Source: Manis javanica
Lineage: Eukaryota > Chordata > Mammalia > Pholidota > Manidae
NCBI RefSeq assembly: GCF_040802235.1
Contig: NC_133165.1
Location: forward strand, 45,025,629 to 45,089,628
DNA: 64,000 nucleotides
Reading direction: 5' to 3'
The notes beneath the pieces are model-generated. The model had not been told where the DNA came from. It saw nothing but the letters and a program-made list of their open reading frames with translations, and ran no database searches. A program made the translations under genes and the position numbers. Positions 52,246-62,354 of this stretch are shown in pieces (the stretch's first letter is position 1; the number at the start of each line of letters is the position of its first letter).

Positions 52246-54125
52246 ATTATTATTATTTTTATTGTGGTATCATTAATATACAATTGCATGAGCAACGCTG
52301 TGGTTACTAGATTCCCCCCATTATCAAGTCCCCACCACATACTCCATTACAGTCACTGTCCATCAGCTTAGTAAGATGCTATAGAATCACTACTTGTCTT
52401 CTCTGTGCCATACTTCCCGTGCACCCCCGCTACATTATGTGTGCTAATCGTAATGCCCCTTCTCCCTCCCTTCACACCCACCACCCCCAGTCCCTTTCCC
52501 TTTGGTAACTGTTAGTCCATTCTTGGGTTCTGTGAGTCTGCTGCTGTTTTGTTCCTTCAGTTTTTGCTTTGTTCTTATACTCCACAGATGACTGAAATCA
52601 TTTGATACTTGTCTTTCTCCACCAGGCTTATTTCACTGAGCATAATACCCTCTAGCTCCATCCGTGTTGTTGTAAATGGTAGGATTTGTTTTCTTCTTAT
52701 GGCTGAATAATATTCCATTGTGTATATGTACCACATCTTCTTTATCCATTCATCTACTGATGGACATTTAGGTTCCTTCCATTTCTTGGCTATTGTAAAT
52801 AGTGCTGCAATAAACATAGGGATGCATCTGTCTTTTTCAAATTGGGCTGCTGCTTTCTTAGGGTAAATTCCTAGAAGTGGAATTCCTGGGTCAAATGGTA
52901 ATTCTGTTTTGAGCTTTTTGAGGGACCTCCATACTGCTTTCCACAATGGTTGAACTAATTTACATTCCCACCATCAGTGTAGGAGGGTTCCCCTTTCTCC
53001 ACAACCTCACCAACATTTGTTGTTGTTTGTTGTTTGGATGGTGGCAATCCTTACTGGTGTGAGGTGATATCTCATTGTGGTTTTAATTTGCATTTCTCTG
53101 ATGTCTAGCGATGTGGAGCATCTTTTCATGTGTCTGTTGGCCATCTGAATTTCTTCTTGGAGAACTGTCTGTTCAGCTCCTCTGCCCATTTTTTAATTGG
53201 ATTGTTCACTTTTTGTTTGTTGAGGTGCATGAGCTCTTTATATATTTTGGATGTCAACCCTTTATCAGATCTGTCATTTATGAATATATTCTCCCATACT
53301 GTAGGATGCCTTTTTGTTCTATTGATGGTGTCCTTTTGCTGTACAGAAGCTTTTCAGCTTGATATAGTCACCATGTCTTCTTTATCCATTCATCTACTGA
53401 TGGACACTTAGGTTGGTTCCATTTCTTGGCTATTGTAAATAGTGCTGCGATAAACATAGGGGTGCATATGTCTTTTTGAGACTGGGCTCCTGCATTCTTA
53501 GGGTAAATTCCTAGGTCTGGAATTCTTAGGTCAAATGGTATTTTTATTTTGAGTTTTTTGAGGAACCTCCATACTGCTTTCCACAATGGTTGAACTAGTT
53601 ACATTCCCACCACCATTGTAGGAGGGTTCCCTTTTCTCCGCATCTTCACCAGGATTTGTTGTTCTTAGTCTTCGATGCTGGCCATCCTTACTGGTGTGAG
53701 GTGATATATCATTGTGGTTTTAATTTGCATTTCTCTGATAATTAGCGATGTGGAGCATCTTTTCATGTGTCTGTTGGCCATCTGAATTTCTTCTTTGGAG
53801 AATTGTCTGTTCATCTCCTCCGCCCATTTTTTAATAGGATTATTTGCTCTCTGGGTGTTGAGGCATATGAGTTCTTTTACATTTTGGATGTTAATCCCTT
53901 GTCAGATATGTCATTTACAAATATATTCTCCCATACTGTAGGATGCCTTTTTTGTTCTGCTGATAGTGTCCTTTGCTGTACTACAGAAACTTTTTAGCAT
54001 GATGTAGTCCCATTTGCATTTTTTATATTGTTTCCCTTGCCTGAGGAGATGCGTTCAGGAAAAGTTGCTCATGTTTATATTCAAGAGATTTTTGCCCATG
54101 TTTTCTTCTAAGAGTTTTATGATTT
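52246..54125 (-). mobile_element. 5'-truncated L1 with internal partial duplication
   Basis: On -, the element runs 54125 to 52246. Part B (54125-53372) covers an ORF2 C-terminal segment and stops before the 3' end. Part A (53371-52246) restarts about 640 bp upstream in the L1 and continues to the 3' UTR and an (AAT)n-like tail. One 14 bp direct repeat, taccagttattatt, flanks the whole (52232-52245, 54126-54139). Confidence 0.85.
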
Positions 54126-54139
54126 TACCAGTTATTATT
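54126..54139 (+). repeat. Target-site duplication, right copy
   Basis: taccagttattatt; exact match at 52232-52245. Confidence 0.75.
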
Positions 54140-54339
54140 TTTATACCTTCCTAGAGTCTTTGTAATTCTACTAGGCCTGAAAGAAAAAGAAAACTGTCTC
54201 AGAATAAGCTGAGGTTGCAGGTTCTGGCCAGAGACATGAGATCAGGTTGCACAAGTATGAGGATTCAAAGCTGAGCTACTGATCATTTGCCTAGCGCCAG
54301 CTTATGGTAGTTTTTCTTGTTACCTTATGGGGCTTTTAA

Positions 54340-54665
54340 GTCTCTTTTTTCCATATGCTTTTTTATTTAAAAAACCTAAAAACTTAATTATGGAGAATTT
54401 CAAACAAATACAAAAGTAAATACAATAGTATATGGAATTTCCATGAACCCACTGCTCAGCTTTAACAGTTTCAACTCATGGGCACTGACTCTCCTCCCTT
54501 ATTATTTTGAAACAAATCCCAGACATTACAGAATTTCATCTGAATTATTTCAGTATGATTCTCTAAAAGATAAGGACTTTAAACCACATGCCATTATCAC
54601 AATTAAAAATTTTTTTATAATCATTCCTTAATATTGACTATCCAGTATATTTGTATTTTCAATTT
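54340..54665 (-). mobile_element. Ancient L1 (L1M-class) fragment
   Basis: ggagaatttcaaacaaatac, ccatgaacccactgctcagct, then aaacaaatcccagacatta. Confidence 0.55.
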
Positions 54666-55009
54666 GAATAAATGTCCCATAAATGCCAACTAAAAATTTT
54701 TTTTCAGTTCATTTGAATCAGAATCCAATTAAGATCTATATGTACTGGTTTTTATACAGGTATCAATTTTTGAACCTTAGTGTCTTAGAGATGATACATT
54801 CAATTTTTATATGGCCATTAATACCTGAACTGTTTATTGTTCTTTCATTATGATATATTGACCTGATATATTAAAACCTAGCTATTCCATTATTAATTTA
54901 TGATTGGTAAGGTCACTGAAGTTTCATACATACCCTTTTATGCCCTGACCCTGACAAAGGATCTCAGGCCTGGTTGCACTTAGAATCTTGGGGGTCTTTG
55001 ATGGCAGTG

Positions 55010-55330
55010 GTGATAGTAAAATACACATAATATAAATATTACCACGTTAACCATTTTTAAGCATACAGTTCAGTGGTATTAAGTACACTCACATTATTGT
55101 ATGACCAGCTCCCATCCACCTCCAGAATTCATCTTACAAAACTGAAACTCTGTGTATATTAAATACTAACTCCCATTCCCCTTCCCTTAGCCCCTGGTCA
55201 CCACCATTCAGTTTTCTATCTCTATGAATCTGACCCCTCTAGGGACCTCATATTAGTGGAATCATACAATATTTGTCATTTTATGACTGGCTTATTTATT
55301 TAGCATAATGTCTTCAAGGTCATAGAACCC
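55010..55330 (-). mobile_element. Ancient L1 (L1M-class) 3' fragment
   Basis: gcatacagttcagtggtatt, ttacaaaactgaaactctgt, ctaggg-acctcatattagtgg and gactggcttatttatttagc. Confidence 0.7.
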
Positions 55331-55334
55331 TGAT

Positions 55335-56200
55335 TTTTGCAGTGTCACTGCACTTACAGTTCCTTGGATCTGTTCTTTCCTCCTTGCACAGATAGAAAAG
55401 AGTTCATATTTATGGCTTATAAATAAAGGAAGAATAGAAGAGACAAAATATTCATATATTAATACTCTCCTACTTATAAAAATCACCCAGATTATGCATA
55501 TCAATTCTTATCACCTTTCTCAGATAGTACAACTACCTTTTTGAAGACTTCATTCATATATGAACTTTCTTCTTTTGAGTATCTTATGGAGTCACAACCA
55601 TTCCCAGACACTTCACTTACACATAATGATTATATATTTTAGGGTGCTCAAATTGTTACAGCCTGGACAGTGACATCTGTGTCTTTGTGACACTACTTGA
55701 CATCCTCGAAAATATCCTTGCTTTCGGGCATCAACGGCGATGCTTGTAGACCCATCCTGAGTTTTTCTTGTCTCAAGAAATGGAAACAGCTATTCTCGGA
55801 CAGCTCCTTGTTATTTTAATAGTAAGTAGTATAAGATACCAACATCTGGTCATTAGTGATATACATGACAGTTAGCCGGGTGGGACTGGACCTCACTTGG
55901 TAGTGACAGAGTTGGAAGAAATTTTCAAGGTATAGGTTCATATTGATCTTTACAATTTAACATATCGCTGCTGTGCCCTGTCCTGTCTGTGGATTCCTGA
56001 TCACACTGACAGCCTTTCGAGGCTGCCCTTACCGCTATCCCCACCGTATAGCTGAACAAACTGAGACTGCAAGAAGTCAGGTAACTTGCCTAAAATCACC
56101 GCAGGTCGCAAGTGCCGCGCGGACCAGCTGTGTCACATTTCAGAGACTGAGTTCCCACAAGGCCCCGCCTCAACCACTGCCTGCCCTCAATAGAACTTTG
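55335..56200. other. Intergenic, mostly unassigned
   Basis: No gene recognised. A MIR-like scrap (ctgaacaaactgagactgcaag) lies near 56050. Confidence 0.4.
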
Positions 56201-56312
56201 TCATTTGCAAAGATTTTCCACCAATTTGGACTCCCAAGACAGTGCCTTCCTAGGCCTAGGTAGGTTAAAGAGAAGAGAAAACACTACACAGATTCTTCTT
56301 TTCCACCTGCAG

Positions 56313-56509
56313 GATTCAGGAGGGAGAATGACCAGGAGAGCCCTCCATGAGAAAGGCCTGAAGACAGAGCCTCTCAAGAGGCTCCTTCCCAGAAGGGGCC
56401 TCCGAACAAATGCCCGGCCCAGTCCCGCGGTGCCGCCGGACACCAGAGCGCCTGGGGGAGGAAGCAAGGCCCCGAGGGCGCCCAGGATGATCCCCCAGGG
56501 AAAGGGCAG
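56313..56509 (+). other. Candidate exon of an unrecognised transcript
   Basis: Strong acceptor (polypyrimidine tract ttcttcttttccacctgcag), then 197 nt open in one frame, then a consensus donor cag|gtgagc at 56510. The frame is basic and Pro/Arg-rich (contains MTRRALHEKGLKTEPLKRLL). I recognise no homologue. Splice signals are seen; being an exon is inference. Confidence 0.3.
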
Positions 56510-57020
56510 GTGAGCCGGCTCCCCAGGCAAGGGGAGGCCCTTAGGCCTCTCTAGGCCTCCCCAAGATCCAGCCACCCACCCGTGCCCCGAGGGTGGAAAG
56601 AACTTCCTGGCTAGACAGCCGCCACAGGAACGTGGGGGGCGAGCGGCCCGAGCCCGCCCGGAACCTAAGGTCACGGCACCCAGCGACACTTGCACGATGA
56701 GCCGGCCCACCGGCCCACCAGCACCCCCAGTACCGGCACGGCTTCGGGCGCACTCGGACCACCCCCAGCGCCTGAGCCGCTTGGCAGCCGGACGCCCCAG
56801 CTGCGCTGGAGTGTGGGCTGGGCACCAGGGTCCCAGGGCTCACCTCGCCTGCGCCCGCGCTCCCACTCCGCTACCGCCCGGTGCGCGCAGGGCGCAGGCA
56901 CCCGGACCCTGGGAGGGGGCAGCACCAGAGCAACGCCCCGGAGCCCGCTGGCTTCCCACCTCTCGCAATGCGGGGCCATGCCTGTGGGCGGGGTGGCACC
57001 CGGGCCCCGCAAGGCCTTCA
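56313..57020. promoter_or_regulatory. Second orphan CpG island
   Basis: GC- and CG-dense, most strongly 56400-56520 and 56625-57010, about 29 kb downstream of BCL7C. No known protein recognised. Could be a promoter of an unrecognised transcript on either strand. Confidence 0.6.
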
Positions 57021-57039
57021 GCCCCCGCCCCCACCTTTC

Positions 57040-57233
57040 CGACCCCCACCCTCCCCTACCCACTCCACCCCCTCCCACTTCCACCTCCAGCCCCACCCAC
57101 ACCCCAATCCTTCCTACCCCTGCCCCACTCTAGCCCTACCCTTCCTTCCCCTACCTTCTCCTACCTTCTCCTACCCACAGCCACCCACACCCCACACCCA
57201 CTCCTACACCCACACCTCCACTCCCACCTGCAG
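57040..57233 (+). repeat. Nearly G-free C/T/A-rich low-complexity tract
   Basis: About 190 bp dominated by CCAC, CCTAC and CTTCTC words, including tandem taccttctccta units. Ends in cccacctgcag, a possible splice acceptor. Confidence 0.8.
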
Positions 57234-57599
57234 CCTCTTCCACCCCAGCAGGCCCACAGATGTCAGGCACTGGCGGGGTTACCTCAAGCACCAGAGGACT
57301 TGCAGCAAGAGCTTCCAACAGATGCCAACCTTGCCAGTTCCCTGGGAACCCAATGGGCCAGAGGCCTTTTCTGCCCAGGTGCCTGCCTCAGGGTCTTGCA
57401 CTGTGCTACCTACGTGGAGATGGGGAAGGCAGCCTGGACTCGTGGGGAAGGCCCAAGGCTTCTGGTGCAGCCCTGAGCCAGCCCCAGCACACCTGAAGAA
57501 TCTCCACCTGGAGAAGTCCCAGGGCGAATGAGCTGCTTTAGAGGTCCAAGGGCTTTCACCAAGCTCTTGCTTCCCAACTCTACTGCTGGGTCTGTCACA

Positions 57600-57835
57600 C
57601 TATGAACTTATAATGTCTCCATTTATTGAGGGCTTACTCTGTGCCAGGCCTTGTGTTTTATAGGAATTATTTCGTTTAATCTTATAACATCCCTGTGACC
57701 TTGGTGTTCTCAATATCAGCATTTACAGGAGAAACTAAGTCTCAGAGAGGTTTAGGAATCTGCCCAAAACTACACAGCCAGTATGTGGCAGAACAGCATT
57801 CAGACCCAGGTTCCCTTCCACAGCCTGACTTTCTG
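57600..57835 (-). repeat. MIR SINE
   Basis: Reverse MIR: tttattgagggcttactctgt, ttacaggagaaactaagtctc, then actacacagccagtatgtgg. Confidence 0.75.
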
Positions 57836-57839
57836 CACG

Positions 57840-59415
57840 CTTCTCCTGCAAGTTTGGCAGGGCATCACTCATGGAGCATCCATTTTTCTTGTGGTAATTA
57901 CATAAAACACTTTGTATGCTAATGTGAGCAGACAGTACCTGAAATGAAAGTTTTTGCACCAGTAGTTGAGGTAAAACTTGAGACTGTCATAGAAATTTCA
58001 TGCTAAGGCCAGTTCTTCAGGCTCAGCCCACAGACCCTTGAAGTGACCCCTTCTCAGACCTCTGCTTTTAGACAGTTGTTGACCAAGGAAGCTCTGCTCC
58101 AGGACCAGCTCCAGTGTGGAGCCTTCTTGGAGGCCAAGGAAAATGGCCTCTCCACAGTGTACTAGCCCACGTGGTTGCTTGGGAAGCTCATCCAGTTCCT
58201 CTGGGCTAAGGTTTCCAAATTCCAGCAGATATTAATCCTCAGGATTTAAGAATGAAAAATTAGAATTCTTGGGAATTCCTGAAATCATGTTATTCATGCA
58301 TTTTTCAAAACATTATTTTAATTATTAGTAAGAAATACACATTTAGTAGTAGTTTCAAAAGCTGTAGACTATAGCAAATACTCAAAAACCAGAAAATACA
58401 GGCGAACATTATTGGGTAGTATTTGAATAACAGAGTGTTTAAATCTTCAACAAAATTAACTGCACTACACAATTAAGGACTTACTTGTTTCCAAAACTTG
58501 ATATTTCTTAGGACATCATTCCTAGAATTTGTGTAAGGCATATGATGCATGTAAACTGATTAATATTATGAAAATGACTCACTGTTAACAGCAGACAGGG
58601 CCACAGATACACTTTTAATATGGCAACAGCTACAAAAAAGACTAATCATATTGTCACCACTTCTTTCTAATGTGCTCCTGTCCCAAGTTCCAAAACTGTG
58701 TACCTTAACCTTGGACTCTATGTGCCAGCATTACTTGTTACTTGATGTCATTGGATTCTTTCAAACCAGGAATGCCTCTATGCTTATTGCTAAGCATTAA
58801 TTCTCACAAGAGAATTGTAATACTTTATATGTTGTAAATGCTTGATAGATGTTGATCTGTGTAGTTATCATCTGCTGTACCTACCTCACAGGGTGGTTGT
58901 GAGGAAGAAAGGGAAGTTGTGTAATGGAAGTGCTTTCTAAGCTGTGAAGTGGTACCCACATGCTTCTCTTTCCACTGGAGATGTCAGAAGCTACTGGAAG
59001 ACATTGGTGTCACCTCCAAGTAAGAGGCCTGAGAATACTTATGATGTCCATAGAAGGTAGCCGCATTGAGGAGGACATGGCACTATGATGACCTGGAAAA
59101 ACAGGGTTTAGTTGCAATCAAGTACACAAACTCTGGCATCACCTTGACTTGGGGGACATTTGGAGGACAGGGGAAAAGTCGATTTTCAGAAGGAGGATTT
59201 GGAGAAAGGACAGTGTTAAGCGGAGCCTGCACCCTGGAAGTTTAATAGGGATTGAATCAGGGGACAAGGACTTTCACAGAAGGAGTGGGGAGGTTGTTGA
59301 AGCCTGGTCTCTGGCTAACACAGTCCCATTAGCCAGAACCAGCCTTCCTGCTCCTGCTGTGTGTGCACCTATGATACTCATTCCTGCTCATATTGTAGAC
59401 CAAACATGGATCAGA
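57840..59415. other. Intergenic, nothing firmly recognised
   Basis: A MIR-like piece (gtacctacctcacagggtgg) lies near 58875-58960. The rest is unassigned and AT-rich around 58250-58700. Confidence 0.4.
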
Positions 59416-59419
59416 GGGC

Positions 59420-59560
59420 TTTCCAAAGGTGATCTCCTGTAATCCTGACAGCAGACCCATCAGAGAAATACTACCACTACTCCCATTTTGCAGATGAGGG
59501 CTAAGAGTCTGGCAAAGTCAAGTCCGTTGCCCAAGCCACATAGCCTGTATGTTCTGGATA
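59420..59560 (-). repeat. MIR fragment
   Basis: Reverse MIR: ttttgcagatgagggctaag, then gttgcccaagccacatagcc. Confidence 0.55.
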
Positions 59561-59689
59561 TATGGACAAGAGTCCCAGACCTCAGCCCTTGCCAGGCTGC
59601 CTCAACTCACCAGGTGCCAGGTGCTGAGCTTGAACAGGGAAGAACGAAACACAAATTATGAGGTTTAGCACCAAAGCAGCCTCCTCTGT

Positions 59690-60090
59690 TGCCTTCTGTG
59701 ACAACTCTCTCTCCCCATATTACTCTGCTTTTCTGGACACTCTTTTTTTCCTTCCAGGGATGTTTTTCTCTGCTTAGCCTTTAAGCCTGGGTTCTCTGGG
59801 CCCCATCCTTGGACTCTCTTCTCTTTCTTTTGCACAAGACTATGAGGGATCTTTTTTATGCCCACAACTTCAGCTACTGGTCCTCTCTCATTCTAATCTT
59901 AGACTGCCCCTCTGAGCCCCAGCCTGAACCAGCCAACTGCCTCCTTGACATCCCCCTGAGCTGGGGATGAGGTTCCAGGCTCCCGACCGAATTCATCATC
60001 TCTCCCTTAACAGATCTCCTGAGTTTCCCGTCCTCCTTATCATGGCCTCTTAGTTTCAAATGCTGGTGTATCGGTGGGAAATCCAAGAAG
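59690..60090 (-). repeat. Ancient mammal-wide repeat, reverse
   Basis: Pyrimidine-rich; contains ccttgacatccccctgagctg and gaattcatcatctctccctt, the reverse of the old repeat seen forward at 60.2-62.3 kb. Family name uncertain. Confidence 0.4.
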
Positions 60091-60209
60091 CCTTCATAGA
60101 CGAAACCTCTTGAATCAGTTCTTGGGGCTACAGATAGACTGTAGGGTGTGTTCTCTGAGAGCTGCCAACAGTTTGGGGGTGAACTTGGAGGGTGGAATTC
60201 ATCATTTCA

Positions 60210-62350
60210 TCATCTGTCTGCTAAGTGTCTAGCAGTGTGCCAGGTCTAGTAGCAAGGATGGAGATACATTCGTGAGTGAAACAGATGGGATTCCTGGCTT
60301 CAGGGAGTCTTCAGGGTCTTCAGGGTACTAGAGAAATGGACATTAAGCAATCCCAAAATACAAACTTACAAACTCTGATAAGTATCATGAAGGAAAAGTT
60401 CAAGGAAAGATGAAAGAATGTAATAGATCTGTATTAATTTGGGGGTGGGGTGTGAAAGGTCATTTTGAGAAAATGACAATTACTGTATCCCTGAGAATTG
60501 AGTTGGGGGAAGAGAATTCCATATGGAGGCAACAGTAGGTGCAATGGACAAAGGCCCAGTGTGGGAAAGAACTTGGTATATTGGGAAAACTGAAAGGCAA
60601 CCTATGTCAACAAGCTGAGTGTGCTGGGGCATGTGGTCAAGATCAGACTGGAGAGGCTCACTGGGGATGGTGGCAGGTGCCTTCTGAGCCATAATAAAGA
60701 GCCTGAATTTTTTGGTTTAAATTTGTATTTGGAAATAATTTCAAAATTACAGAAAAGTGAATAATACAAAGAACATCTGTATGACCTTTACCCCAGATTT
60801 ACCTGTTAAAACTACTTTCTTTCTCTATAATATAGTATATACATGTGATTTTTATTCTGAACTATTTGAGAATAAGTTGCATACATCATGTTTCTTTACC
60901 CCTAAATGCTTACAACGTGTGTTTCCTACCACAGTACAGTACAGTTATCCACTTCACTAGATTTAGCACTGATAATATGTGGTATCTGATTTACCACCCA
61001 TTTTGTCATTTGTCTCAATATCCTTTATACAGCATTTCTCCCTCTAGTCCAGGATCCAGTCTAGAAATGATGAATTGCATTAAATTGTCACTTCTGTTTA
61101 ATCTTATTTAATCTGGAATGTTAACCTTTGTCTTTTATGATGTTGACATTATGATAGATGCAATCTTCCTCTTTAATCGAATGTCCCTCATTTTGAGTTT
61201 CTCTCCTGCTTCTTCATTATTAGATATGGGTCATGCACTCCTGGCTGGAAGACCGCATAAATGTTATTATGTCCTTCTCAGTGTGACAAGAGGTGTATAA
61301 TGTCTCTGCTTCTTCTTAGGGCATTTAATTTTGTCTGATTTCGTCAATATATAGTTACTATTTTTCTGCTGTTGCTGATAAGCAATCAGGGAGATATGTT
61401 CAACCATGTAGATATCATGCTCCATAGATTATGAAATAGATGAGATCTAACATCTGTGGCTGGTGCTTGCCTGAATCAAATCAGTCTCTATCACCATGGT
61501 CACAAAATGATAACTTAAACTCTAGCTTTCCTGTCACTTGACATTCCTCTGCCCATTCACTTATATATTTATAGTTACTAACCTTAATTATTTTGGTACT
61601 CAAGTTGTCCCAGATCTGGCCAGTGTGAGCCCCTTAAAGCTAGAAGTCTGGATTTTATCCCAGCTTCAGTGGAGTGGCATGATTGAATTTGCATATAAGA
61701 CCACTCTGACTGCAGTGTGAGATGCATCATAGGGGCAGGGGTGAGGAAGCAGGGAGACCTGATAGGCTCCTGTGTAGTTCAGGTGGAAGGTGTGGTTTAG
61801 ACTAAGGAGTGACAAATATTACGAATGGAATGGATGAATGTTCAAGAATGTTTGGTTGTAGAATTGGCAAGACTTAGTGGTGGCTGGAATATGTGAGCCA
61901 TCACAGAGGGAGGAGTCCAGAATGCCCAGAGCAGCTGGGTGGACGGTGGAGATGGTTACTAACGTGGGGAAAACATGCAGCATAAGGGGGTTGGGTGGGA
62001 TGGGTGTTTTAGACAGTTGAGTTTGAGATGTCTTTGGCATCCAAGTGAAGTGTCCAGTAGACAGTTGGACATATTATTCTGGAGCTGGTGAGAGAAGTCC
62101 AGACCAGAAGAAAATGTAGGATTTCCACATGTGGATGATTTTTCAATCCATGGTCCCGGATGAAATGATGTCAGAGGAGAACATGTAGTGAGTACTGAGA
62201 GGCTACACTGAGAATCACTGTTTGGGTTGTAGAGGTGTGTGGCAGGAGGTGGCAATGAAGAGGTCTGTTGGGGCCAGATCACATGAAGCCTGGAATGTCA
62301 GGCCAAATCCTGAAGACTATGGGACCCACTGAAAGATTCTAAGTAGGTGA
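60210..62350 (+). repeat. Long ancient mammal-wide repeat, interrupted by an L1
   Basis: Left part about 60210-60710 (agcagtgtgccaggtctag, ggacaaaggcccagtgtggg, ataataaagagcctgaattt). Right part about 61640-62350 (gaagtctggattttatcccag, gaccactctgactgcagtgtg, gtttgagatgtctttggcat). The two join logically across the L1 insertion. Confidence 0.5.
60715..61500 (-). mobile_element. Ancient L1 (L1M-class) 3' end inside the older repeat
   Basis: aatttcaaaattacagaaaag, aaagaacatctgtatgacct, gagaataagttgcatacatc, then aatgtccctcattttgagttt and ctgcttcttcattattaga. Confidence 0.65.
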
Positions 62351-62354
62351 GTAA

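Noticed and set aside
56697-57531. Frames of 259 and 216 codons running from the CpG island into the C-rich tract
   Set aside because: The translations are mostly Pro/His/Ser/Thr low complexity from a G-poor tract, and several frames are open at once. That reflects composition, not coding.
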